A DNA stretch of 28,666 nucleotides from Cercozoa sp. M6MM (Eukaryota; Endomyxa: Ascetosporea). Shown here piece by piece: positions 1 through 9,391 of this stretch. The notes beneath the pieces were generated by a model. The model was not told the DNA's origin and made no database searches. It saw only the letters and a program-made list of their open reading frames with translations. How positions within the stretch are numbered: the stretch's first letter is position 1; every line of letters starts with the position of its first letter. The translations under genes were made by a program, and so were the position numbers. The stretch lies in the NCBI GenBank assembly GCA_040357565.1, contig JBDODJ010000138.1; one strand, 5' to 3'.

Positions 1-19
1 TTTACCCCCCCCCCCCCAG

Positions 20-2003
20 GCGTTGGAGAAGGCGGCGGCGCAGGCGAAACAGACGCCGCAGGAGCGTTTGGACGCACTGCTGGACAAGGGTGCCTGGGCT
101 TTATCCCCCTTTACCCCCCTGTACCCCTCGAGTGAGAGCAGAGTGGGACCGGGACGACACGGGCGGCTATTTGGACGGACTGGCGGTGGCTACGCGTCTG
201 CTGCAGCCAGTGTACCTGCGCGTGCTGATGCCGCCCATCACTGGTACATTTGGACCGTCTGTTTGGACCGCCGTTTGGACCGTCTGTTTGGACCAAAGTG
301 TACTGATTGTACGGTAGGTGTGGACACGAGTACGACACTGGACACGCAGGATCACGACGTCGACATGCAGGGGTAGTTTTACCCCCCCCTTGCCCCTCTT
401 TACCCCCCTCTTTGTCCCCCTCTTTACCCCCTGTTTACCCCCCTGTTTACCCCCTTCTTTGCCCCCCTTCTTTACCCTGTTTACCCCCCCCCTCCCCCTG
501 TGACAGTGGCGCCGACCTGCTGCCGCCGGGTCTGTCGCACCAGCACGCCGAGTACTTTTTCGTCGATGATACAGGCGGCTGGCGCGGTCCCTTTGCCTGG
601 GAGGTACCCTCCCCTACCCTACTACCCTACTAGCCTACTACCCTATTACCTACTACCTTGTGTTAACAACCGTGTGTGCGAACAATCTTGTTGGGACTGG
701 GGACAGAGGTTCGCGCGATGGTACGCACTCGGCGCACTCGACTCGGCGCGCGCCATTCGCGTCGGTGCCAAGGTACGGTTCGGTTTTACCCCCCTGTTTA
801 CCCCCCTGTATACCCCCCCCCCCCGTAGGGCAAGAAGCTGCGGCCGCAGAACCCGCGTCTGGTGCGACTCATGGCGCGGCACGAGTGGGCGCGCAACCGC
901 ACGGTACCACGTGCCCACTGGAGGGCTGACCACGTGCCCACTGAGACCACGTGTTAACTGAGTGGGTCACTGACGGTGTGTGTGTGTGTGCGATCAGTTG
1001 TGGCAAGTCAAGGTGACACCAAACGACGTCGCGCGCGGTCCTTTCACTGCCGCCGCCATGCGTTTCTGGTACTCGCACACACATGTCTGAGTCCACTTGG
1101 ACAGTCCATTGGGACCACTGTCCATCTTGACCGTGTATTTGTACCGTGTATTTGTACCGTCCATTCGTACCGTATATTTGTACCATCTGTTTGACAGGTA
1201 CGAGAACGGCCAGTTGCCGCCGGAGGCACTGGTGCGCGAAGTGTCGTTTCCGTTATGCGGACACCGTCAGCGCTACGCGCACGAACACGTGGTACTCGCG
1301 CCCCCTTAATCATATATACACTCTCTCTTAACTACACACACACATGCCCTTTAATACATGCATATATTAGTATTAATATCTTGAAATACTTATACATTTA
1401 TATATATATATATATAGTATATATGTTTTAAAGGTCCTATATATAAATATGTACCACCGCGTGCACCTCGTCCATTTGTACCACTCTGTGTGTGTGTGTG
1501 TGGACAGCAAGCCATGCAGGTGCCGGAGGACACGGCGCACGTGGGTTTCGAGTACGCCAAGGACGCCGTCGACGTGTTCGGCTGCCGCGCCGTCTTTGTC
1601 TACGGCTTCGACGGCCGTCTGGTGCCGCTGCGGTACCTCCTGTGTGACCACTGAGTGACCACGTGGCCTACTGAGTGACCACATGACCCACTGATTGACC
1701 ATGTGACCTACTGAGTGCAGTGAGTGGCGACACGTGCTGCGTGCTGCACGCGCGCAGGTGCTGCAGGACACGCTGCTGTCCGAGCAGTCTTCGCAGCAGC
1801 AGACGCAGTTGCAGATGGAGAACGAGCTGCCCGACACGGCCGTGCAGGTGCGCAATGGCGTCACGCTGCGACTGGCACGTCGTGTGGCACGCGTACCCTA
1901 ACTCCTATATATCGATTGTACTTCCACGTATATATGTATATATATATATATGGATACAGATATAGTTATATAATTCATACATATTATATACATATTATAT
2001 ACA

Positions 2004-2050
<47 letters not shown>

Positions 2051-2694
2051 CATATGGATACAAATATTAGTATATTATATAGAGTTCATACATATATACA
2101 TATATACTGTAGTACTATACATACTATATTGGTATGTCTGTGTACATGTGTGTAGACAATGTACTTATATATTGTTCATGCATATTTTTCATGCATATTG
2201 TTCATGTATATTGTTCATGTATGTTATTCATGTCTATTATTCATGTCTTTTTTCATGTCATGTGCATTGTGGACATGTGTACACATGCACTATATCCTAC
2301 CTGACCCCTGCCTTTCCCCGCGGACAGAACGAGGCACCTCTGGCGCTGCTGATGTCGGTGCAGCAGACGCGCGAGCGCGAGCAGCTGCGCCGCCGACTGG
2401 AGCAGCAGCGGCGGCAGCAGCTGCACCAGCTGTGGCACTACCGCGACGACGACGGGCGCGAGCAGGGTCCCTTCACGACGCAGCAGCTGGCTCTCTGGTG
2501 GCAGCAGGGACACCTGCCACGCGACCTGCCGGTGCGACGTGCCACCGAGCGACCGCAGGCCATGCGACCCATCTGTCGGCGCGACGACTGCGACTTTGTG
2601 CCGCCGCGCTGGGTCGTGCGACTGCCCGAGTATGCTATCTATGCCCTACCATACCCGAGCTCTGACTTGACCCCTTCCTTCTACACACACACAC

Positions 2695-2748
<54 letters not shown>

Positions 2749-2979
2749 CTCTTGCTGTCCCACAGTGGAACCGAGGTGTCTAAACATGACGCCGGTGTCA
2801 AGCAGCTCTTTGCCGATGGCACACTGGACGACCCTGCCGTGCAGCTGCGGCGCAACGACGTCGCCGGCGACCGCTTCCGCGCGCTCGTGATGCGCGATGA
2901 CTGCGACTTCCTCGACTCTGACTCTGACTCTGACTCTGACTCTGAGAACGACAACGTCAACGGCAAAAATGACCAGTAG
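20..2979 (+). CDS. Triple GYF-domain protein, C-terminal part (partial at 5' edge)
   Basis: The gene enters the window through an intron ending at 19, so its N-terminus is missing. Early exons splice in phase at 20-89, about 158-240, about 310-373 and 489-603. Three GYF-like units can be read. The first spans exons at 489-603 and about 709-771 (AEYFFVDDTGGWRGPF, then RFARWYALGAL). The second is at about 998-1300 (LWQV..ARGPFTAAAMRFWYENG). The third, in the 2327-2631 exon, is the most canonical (LWHYRDDDGREQGPFTTQQL, then LALWWQQGHLP). Before it comes a long Gln/Arg helix. The protein ends in an acidic Asp-Ser run just before TAG at 2977. GYF domains of CD2BP2 and GIGYF bind Pro-rich peptides in splicing and translation-repression complexes, so an adaptor role is inferred. 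The exon joins near 1630-1760 are ambiguous. I know of no common family with three GYF copies. Confidence 0.72.
376..492 (+). repeat. Intronic TTTACCCCCC-type tandem repeat
   Basis: About 115 bases made of irregular copies of TTTACCCCCC and TTTGCCCCCC with a strong C-rich strand bias, forming most of an intron of the GYF gene. Shorter stretches of the same motif occur in introns at about 785-825 of this gene, at 18880-18990 in VPS52 and at 21408-21450 and 22238-22262 in the USP-like gene. Confidence 0.85.
1640..1718 (+). repeat. Intronic CACTGAGTGACCACGTG repeat
   Basis: Degenerate tandem copies of a unit near ACTGAGTGACCACRTGRCC fill this GYF-gene intron. A related array lies in the preceding part of the same gene at 904-970, and another sits in a VPS52 intron at 18655-18722. 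Several copies contain the palindrome CACGTG. Confidence 0.75.
1925..2130. repeat. AT/TA microsatellite-rich intron segment
   Basis: A long run of TA dinucleotides (densest at 2009-2048) is set in ATATAC/ATTATATAC-like sequence, inside the largest intron of the GYF gene. It is followed at 2160-2280 by a TTCATGTATGTTAT-like degenerate repeat. No coding sequence is apparent. Confidence 0.85.
2683..2746. repeat. (CA)n microsatellite
   Basis: About 60 bases of nearly pure CA repeat with one GC interruption, in the last intron of the GYF gene just before the 3' splice site. Confidence 0.95.
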
Positions 2980-3015
2980 CGTCACTATAGTGTTACAGAC
3001 TGACTCAGATTATGA

Positions 3016-3253
3016 TTAACCAATCATCGAAAAGAAGATTTTTTTAATCCTCTCACGGTTCCCCGTGGAAGATTCCCGTCCGTCTACAACTCCGTCTAGT
3101 GGGTAATTTTTCACTTCGCTTCTAGAAACTGTTAATGTGATTCCGCTTCGTCCAAGTGACGACTTACCGTACTTCATCGTCGACTTACTCGCACTCCTCG
3201 CAGCGACAGCGAAATCTTGATCGGCGAGCCGCAAAGTTGTCACTTTCGCCCAT
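3016..3253 (-). CDS. Possible 56-residue small protein
   Basis: Read on the minus strand, an ATG at 3253 opens an exon to 3189. It is followed by a clean GTAAGT...TTAACAGTTTCTAG intron (3188-3122) and a second exon 3121-3016 ending in TAA. The lengths sum to 57 codons, so the phase closes. The short product is basic, with a CRCEEC cluster that could bind a metal. The unspliced frame is also open, and I do not recognise the family, so this may be chance. The gene would share a promoter region of about 115 bases with the secreted protein starting at 3370. Confidence 0.3.
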
Positions 3254-3369
3254 GTGCGCAGTCGCGGCAAATCAGCGATCGACATCCAGCACACTCGCCT
3301 TGCGGCACCTGTGAGTTACAGTACAAATAGCCAGGGTTGAGCAAAAGATACCCGGTATCTTGAGCAGAA

Positions 3370-3862
3370 ATGAAGCGAAGAGGCGTCATGGGCACGCAGG
3401 CGTTTCACCACGATTTGTCGATGCACACCTCGTTGTTCCTTTGCTTGTGCACCTTCTTGGCACAACTTCCGCCTGCTCCAGCAGCAAAAACAATTCCGAA
3501 AAGTGGTTCTGTAACCACAGCACCCGCAATCCTCCCATGAAAATTCGCTCGCCCAGAGAGGTACTAATTTCTGAACAGAATGGTAAAAAAAAACCAACAA
3601 TTTTATTGTAACTGTCGCCGATCCCTGATCCTACAAATGGCGCTGTCACAAGATCCTCTGCGCCTGGATCTGGGAAAAAGTGAAGTCGAAGTCCACATCC
3701 TGAAACCCATAGTAGATTTCACCACCGCAGCCCTCTCACATAAAGGTCTTCGCTCTGTACTGTAAGCTGAGAGACTAGCATGCCAGTACAGCTTGGTTGG
3801 GCTGGTAGCTTATGAACCTTTGCTGTGTTTATCAGGATTGGTTTGAAGAGGCAAAGCAGTAA
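3370..3862 (+). CDS. Small secreted protein, 95 residues
   Basis: Four exons (3370-3505, 3559-3607, 3681-3756, 3836-3862) joined by GT-AG introns of 53, 73 and 79 nt give exactly 96 codons including TAA. The first exon encodes a hydrophobic segment LFLCLCTFLAQLPPAPAA, which looks like a signal peptide with cleavage after Ala. Met7 and Met18 are alternative starts. The mature part is about 55 residues with no cysteines, contains FEVEVHILKPIVDFTTAALS and ends DWFEEAKQ. An AATAAA sequence overlaps the stop codon (3861-3866). I do not recognise the family. Secretion or an ER-lumen location is inferred from the N-terminus only. Confidence is moderate because every exon is short. Confidence 0.55.
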
Positions 3863-4127
3863 TAAAATTTAGAACCAAATGAAGCTCGTGGCTCTAGGTG
3901 GTCTCGAGCAAGGTTCTCGCCATTTTGCTGCATTGCTCCAGGACGACGACACGTAACCGGCATGGCACAAAGGAGCACGGTTGGCAGCCAGTGATCTTTT
4001 TTTCGTGACTCGCGATCGCTGATCTGCCGGTAGCAATGCTCCGCACTGACTATCTCACGCTCTGCAAGAGGTTCTGTGCTTGTATAATTACTTCCTTTAT
4101 CTACTTGTAACCAAGCTGCCGAGTTAG

Positions 4128-5876
4128 ATGCAGGGTGCGGATGCTGGTATCGACATGCTTCCGTCTCAACAAGGAACCGGTGTAGCGGAGATCGAATCGC
4201 GTATCGATGAACAACGAGCTCTGCAGCATGCATTTAGTACCTTCGCTTCTAACGTGGGGTTTGACTTATTCTGACGAGTGATGCTTGATCTGCGAAAATA
4301 GTGTGCAAGCTGTTCTGTGTTGGTTTCTTGCTAATCGCCGGCCTGGTACAGGACACTAAATTTATATCTGAGTTCGAGTTGTAAAACTTTGGGCACAGGC
4401 TGCCGCGGCCGTAGTAACGCAGCAGCCGCTGATTGCGATCGGAATCTGGCCCGTTTTGGCCTTTTTTTTGACTGCCGTTGCCACGACGAGTTTTGGACCA
4501 AAGCTCAAGTTCGACGAGGGTGCCATGGGACACATTTTTGGCCCAGCTTTTGTGCCGCCTGGATGGACGCAGGTACGTGCTGTACCCAAGCGTTCCTGGC
4601 TTTAATTTCGTTTCACACTTCTGAACAGATGTGGGACCCCGTGAACTGCTGCGTGGTGTGGCGGAACGACGCAACTGGCAACGTGCAGTTCTTCCCGCCG
4701 CCTGTCATGCGTGGCCAAGGTATAGTTTTCCACATCTCTGCCATTATATTTTACTTTGTTTTCAACCAAATGTGCCAACAGAGTGTTTGGAAAGCAAGGC
4801 GACACTTACAGTTGATCGTGACGGTTCTCTCGTCTCAACGTAAATTTGACTGTTTCGAGCACTGTTGCTTGCCTTTTTACCGGCCCCCCCCCCGCTTTTG
4901 AAGTGATGATCTGATTGTCAACGATCGCGATGAACTGTGGAACTTTATTCGACTGGTAGATTAATACCTCGATCAATCTTCAACAGTTTGATCTCCTTGT
5001 GCAGTACGCTTCGCCTCCTCGCCTCGCGGTCCGTGTACGTGGCTCGCACACAGAACGTGGACATCGCCGCGGCAGTGAGAGTATTTACGCTGTACCGCTG
5101 TCATGATATAATAATGGTCGTTCTTGCAGCGGAAAGGCGCGATGTCACGGATTTCCTGTACTTCATCGACGCCAGTGACGCTATTTCAGCTTTTGGTTAG
5201 TTTTTCTCGCATCTTCTTCATAATCTACCTGTTAATAGCTACCTGTTACAAGATTACTCTTTTTAGATGTCGACTTTTCGGCTGCGGGAGAACCTGTAGT
5301 TTAAATCCCTAATGTTGCATCCATTCAGTTATTCAGTTGAGTGAACGATGTTAGGTGGAGGAGTTCACAGCCTGCAATGCGCGTCTGAAAGAGTTTAAGC
5401 TCCAGAAAGTGTTTGAATGGAACATGCCATATCTTGTCGAAGCGATCACCTTGCGTTGTCGCGAGTTGTGTTATCGTCATAAAGGTGCGTTTTTCTGACT
5501 TTCCCAAGTTGCTTCTGCAGTTGTAGTTTGGCCTGCAGTGAGAGTGGACTTGGTGACGATGGGCGACTCCATGCGTGTGTACCGTAACACACGACGTGCT
5601 CGCTTGTACCACAACTTCTGGTTCCGCTACGTGCTGCTTGCCTTCCTGCCGCCACTAGCGTGCTTGCTATGGGCGTGCTGGCGCTGCGGTGCCACTCACT
5701 TGTAAGATTACTGCACCTTCTCATGCCCGTAACCTTCACTCCTCATTGACGCGTTTAATTTTCACAGCAAGGCAGAGGCGCGTTTCCAGTCGCTCATGTC
5801 TGCCGAGCAGTGGCTGCAAACGCATTACCACGAGATTCGCACAAACAGGGCCGCCGCGGTGCAGGTGCCCGTGTAA
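4128..5876 (+). CDS. Uncharacterised multi-pass membrane protein with conserved-looking lumenal domain
   Basis: Exons 4128-4253, 4310-4345, 4399-4572, 4629-4719, 4782-4839 and 4904-4955 join in phase, as do 5267-5295, 5355-5484, 5539-5701 and 5768-5876 (TAA). The exon(s) at about 4987-5197 can be joined in more than one way. Residues about 43-90 hold two hydrophobic stretches (LFCVGFLLIAGL and IGIWPVLAFFLTAVATT). A large hydrophilic domain follows, with CC and TACNARLKEF segments and WNMPYLVEAITLRCRELCY. A C-terminal helix (YVLLAFLPPLACLLWACW) is then followed by a short tail containing SAEQWLQTHYHEIR. The pattern suggests an ER or plasma-membrane protein with a middle domain held between N- and C-terminal anchors. 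I could not match it to a family. Confidence 0.65.
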
Positions 5877-6120
5877 CGCATCTAGTGATTTCTCTGCCGT
5901 ACGATGGCGCGGGCAGCGATTCGATGTGTGACGTGTGATTGAAAGTTACCCCACGGGTAGCGCTACACCAACGGACGCAACTACCTGAACGAAAATACTG
6001 AAGCGTTTTTTGGTGACCTGATTAGACTGTTGATTGTGAGATTGTCAATTTTAGTGAAGACAACGACTAAAGAAAAGTAAGAATGTAAGGTCGTTTAATT
6101 TAGTGTTCGTTCGACGTCTC

Positions 6121-6126
6121 AATAAA
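6121..6126 (+). terminator. Candidate polyadenylation signal AATAAA
   Basis: A canonical AATAAA lies 245 bases after the stop of the membrane-protein gene ending at 5876. It fits a 3' UTR end but is only a hexamer match. Confidence 0.35.
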
Positions 6127-7021
6127 CCGAAAGATATCAGAAGAGAGAAGGTTGGTTCCCCAAGGTAGGGCCGTCGTCACAGTTGAGTGTTGAGGCTTGT
6201 TCGATGATGAACAAAAGAAAAGAACCCTCTTGCCTGCTCAAGCTAGAGCAAGTCAATTGCTTTGGTGTCAACAAGCACAGTATCCCTTGAGGTACCTGGT
6301 ATTGGAAAGAGGGCCTTTATTCAATTCTTGCAGCAGTTTAAAGCTGCTCGCCACTCTACCAAACACAGGGTATGCCAAGCTAGGCAGCACTCAATTGTTA
6401 GGTTACCAGCTCTCAACCTTAGCAAAACACTTCAGTTCTTATTTGGCATGGCTGATAGTTGCTTCCACGCGGAGCAAGTAGTCAGCCGAGTAAACTGAGG
6501 TTGTTTGGTGTTGACAGTAACAAGACCCACTCAGATACTCAGACGGAGAGATGTAGATAAATTTATCATGGAGAAAATTAGTGACACAGTCGAAGACACT
6601 GCCAAAGCGATGCATGAGAAAACAGCTTAGACAAAACCTTCACATTGATAGGCAAGCATCAGAATAGCCAAAGAGCGCAAACTTTCAAGATTCCTCTGCA
6701 ACAGACTTGGAAGCTTCAAGTACAACTACGCCCGAATACGGCGAAAGTGCAATGAATTCAATGCCAGAGGCAGACTCAGGACTCCCAACTATAAGGGATG
6801 CAAACAACGACCTGGGAAAATGCAAGAAACACTCTCGACACGTACCACCGATTGCTGGAATGCAAGGTAACGGAAGCTATCAGAAACAACACCAATACGG
6901 CTCAATGGTGCACAATACTGGCCAACCCTGAGAACCTAGCAACACTCAACAGAATGCGCCAAGGCACCAAGATCTCCTGGGACGAGGAAGCAACTGTCGA
7001 AGGACAACCAGCCTCCCAGCA

Positions 7022-7069
7022 ACATAGACTAGGCCACCACTCACAGCAGTGGTGGCCCTAAGTCTATGT
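7022..7069. repeat. Long inverted repeat / hairpin, 20-bp stem
   Basis: The left arm ACATAGACTAGGCCACCACT (7022-7041) pairs with 7048-7069 around a six-base loop, CACAGC. All 20 left-arm bases pair, and the right arm carries two single-base bulges. It sits at the 3' end of the decayed ORF tract. Possible readings are the terminus of a mobile element, a transcript-processing hairpin or a small-RNA precursor; the sequence alone does not decide. Confidence 0.8.
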
Positions 7070-7958
7070 CCGTTTGTTTGTTTCATTTAGTTATCGAGTG
7101 GAGACGGGAGGACGACGGGACGACCCGACGCCGCCTGCGACGCCTCTCTACTTGTAGCCCGCTACCTGCACCAACCCTTCGGTGGCTGGGAACGTCAAAA
7201 GGGGAGGTTGTATGGTCCTACCCTAAGCGGGCGGTAGACACGGCCATGCTCTTGCGACACCCCAGACTGGTGCAGGTGAACGACATAGTTGTTTTCTAGA
7301 GGACTGATTGTACAAAAACGATGCTGCGAAGGACGACTTAGCAAGTCACACTCGCAACATAACTTTCCTGCATAGTACACGGCTACACTGTGCCCACTAC
7401 GTCTAATTGCGGTGTAGCACTCAGCGTTGTTGCGTTGAGTTTTGGTTTCAAAAACTTGAACCACAGAACACATTTAGAGGCCTTGCTTGCATAAACTGGC
7501 TCTATTGTGTTCCGGCTGCTCATGTGTACCCGGATAGCGTCCTGGTCGAAAGTGCCAGTTTCTGCCCGGGCCAGAATTGACCCATTTTGATCGGGTCACT
7601 CCTCCGCACTCCACCCGCACACTTCGTCGAGTTATTTTACAAACCTTCCGGCGTCCTAAAATCAGATTAAGGCGATGCAACGTCTGGCGCGCCCGTCTGC
7701 GCCCGTCTGACCAATACTGGAACCCTTAATTAATGTAGTCAGCGTGACCTTTTTTGCGTCTCCCGCGTTCCGAGCGTCGGCTAAGACTTTAAACTGTGTC
7801 TAACACAAAGGATAGTTAAGGTACCATAAATTTTAGGTGTCGCCGGAGGTGAGCGAAGACGCTGCGCGTGTTTTCTGTTCTCGTTGTCTTGTTGCGCTTT
7901 CACACTTCTTGGTTGCTGTCATTTAGTCGATAGGAACAAGGCACAAGCACCAGAAAAT

Positions 7959-8569
7959 ATGGGAATTCTCTTAGTGGCTACTTTGGTCTACTTTAGCCCG
8001 GCATTTTTGAGTAAGCCTCATTTTCTTGAAACAGCAACATAACTCTTTTATATTTTATCGTTGCTGTGCAGCCACCGCCCTCGTCCTCCGAGACGTTGTG
8101 AGCTCCGCAATCTTGGAGTTTTTGGAAGCACACTCGCACCGTGCTCCGTCGCAATCCCAACAACCCCAAGATCATCGTCGACAACAAGAACGGCGTCGAC
8201 CGCGTGTGTTCCTCTTACCCACCTCGTCTCTTCGAATGCGCTAGGTCTGACATTTTCTCAGAAATCTCTCGGCGCGAACGCATGCGAAGCGCCCGCCTCG
8301 CTCAAAGGTGGCACCAAGGTACGCTCACATTTTCTATGAGCAAAGCACGACACAGCATTACAAAAGCTGTTCTGCTTCCGAATTATCATGTAAATTTACG
8401 TTCAAAAACTGCTGAGCACCGCAGTGATCGGTGTTGATGCATTCAACCGACCTCTTGCTCTGAAACCGCTGTAGTCATTAATCTAACCGAGGCTCAATGA
8501 AAAATTCTCACTTTCGTTCAGTTCACCGCAACGCCGCGTCAACTGATCGAATGGAAGCTCATACTGTAG
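7959..8569 (+). CDS. Small secreted or membrane-anchored protein, 85 residues
   Basis: Exons 7959-8010, 8103-8203, 8262-8318 and 8522-8569 splice through GT-AG introns, and the phase closes at 86 codons ending in TAG. Residues 1-17 (MGILLVATLVYFSPAFL) form a signal peptide or anchor. The rest is basic: FWKHTRTVLRRNPNNPKII, then GVDRKSLGANACEAP and a C-terminal PRQLIEWKLIL. Exon 2 has an alternative upstream 3' splice site at 8071 in another frame, which gives a less protein-like tail. I do not recognise the family. It could also be the 5' part of the helicase-like sequence just downstream, but the in-frame stop argues against that. Confidence 0.45.
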
Positions 8570-8570
8570 T

Positions 8571-9258
8571 TTACGTTAGTTCAGGGACTGGTCGACGGGA
8601 AAGACACCCGTCAGATGCTTTTACTGATGAAAGGACAGACAGTTAAAAAGGGTTCTAGAGACGAAAGGGCGTCGTCAGAACTCTGTAGTCTAGTCTATAC
8701 CGGGGTTTTAGGCACGCGCGCTCGGGCAGCGACCACATGTGATCGTGATGACGCCGGGCCGATTGGCTGCGCAAAGCGACGCCCGAGGAACGGTGATCAA
8801 AGGTGTTGTTAGTTTCCTGCAATTGTTTTAACTCGCATACTCAGGGAGAAGTGGTTCGAGTACACACACTTTCTTGTGCTTGACGAAGCTGACCTTAACT
8901 ACTTAACTACTTACTGTATGTGCACGTGCACTATACGCCCGTGCTTTGAGCAGTCTTCTCGAAGGTGGCTTCCGCAAACACCTCGATGTGATTCTCTCTG
9001 CCTGTCGCTACTCGCAAGATGGCGAAAAAGACACCGATAACAGCGAGAAGTGTCGTTTTGTACGAACGTGTTGTTGCTGTGAGAATGTGGCTGTGCGTAC
9101 AACCGACTGTAAGTCCTGTTGTTGTCTGCGACAATGTCGACTACCATGAAGGTTCTCTACCTCTCAATGTACAAATACACTGCAAGTTGTGTTTGCAGGA
9201 GATTGGCGACGTTGCGATGAAGGACGCACGTCTGCTCGACCATGCAGGTATCTCTTGA
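8571..9258 (+). pseudogene. DEAD-box RNA helicase fragment, apparently degenerate
   Basis: Two hallmark motifs occur in the right order and spacing. RPHVIVMTPGRLAAQ (motif Ib, TPGRL) lies in an 81-base exon at 8712-8792. FEYTHFLVLDEAD (motif II) lies at about 8849-8893. LLEGGFRKHLDVILSAC follows at 8955-9005, where helicases carry the helix after DEAD. Upstream, a weak GKT-containing stretch at about 8582 is far too close to TPGRL for an intact domain: motifs Ia and GG have no room. I find no SAT motif and no second RecA domain. Joining DEAD to LLEGG at canonical splice sites breaks the frame. A coherent ORF then runs from 9039 to 9258 without helicase motifs. The best reading is a truncated or decaying helicase gene. 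An intact gene with unusual introns is less likely. Confidence 0.45.
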
Positions 9259-9391
9259 CTCCGGTGGGATCGCTGCATGGTCGTGGCGGTTGTGGCGACG
9301 TAGATAACATGTGGTATGAGTGCCATCACCGGACTGCGAGACCGAAAAGAGGAGAAGGTCTGCAGCATTTTGCTGTGCAAGCCGACTAGCT

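Larger units (their letters stand above)
5877..7958. other. Gene-poor interval with decayed ORFs
   Basis: No spliced gene could be supported here. Overlapping, frame-shifted open stretches at about 6197-6498 and 6707-7061 read like remnants of one longer coding region: an amphipathic segment FIQFLQQFKAARHS, then TYHRLLECKVTEAIRNN. They are broken by stops, and the last one runs into a long hairpin. This would suit an old transposon or dead gene, but I see no transposase, reverse transcriptase or integrase motif, so the origin is open. From 7070 to 7958 I see nothing coding. Confidence 0.4.

Noticed and set aside
376..492. Interstitial telomere for the TTTACCCCC array
   Set aside because: Units are irregular, lie inside an intron and recur in many introns; no regular TTAGGG- or TTTAGGG-type unit is seen.
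2007..2320. Plus-strand ORF with long Ile-Tyr runs
   Set aside because: It is the translation of a TA microsatellite intron and is joined by chance to the GYF exon frame downstream.
3832..4233. 133-residue minus-strand ORF
   Set aside because: It overlaps the end of one plus-strand gene and the first exon of the next, has no recognisable motif, and its composition looks like a shadow frame.
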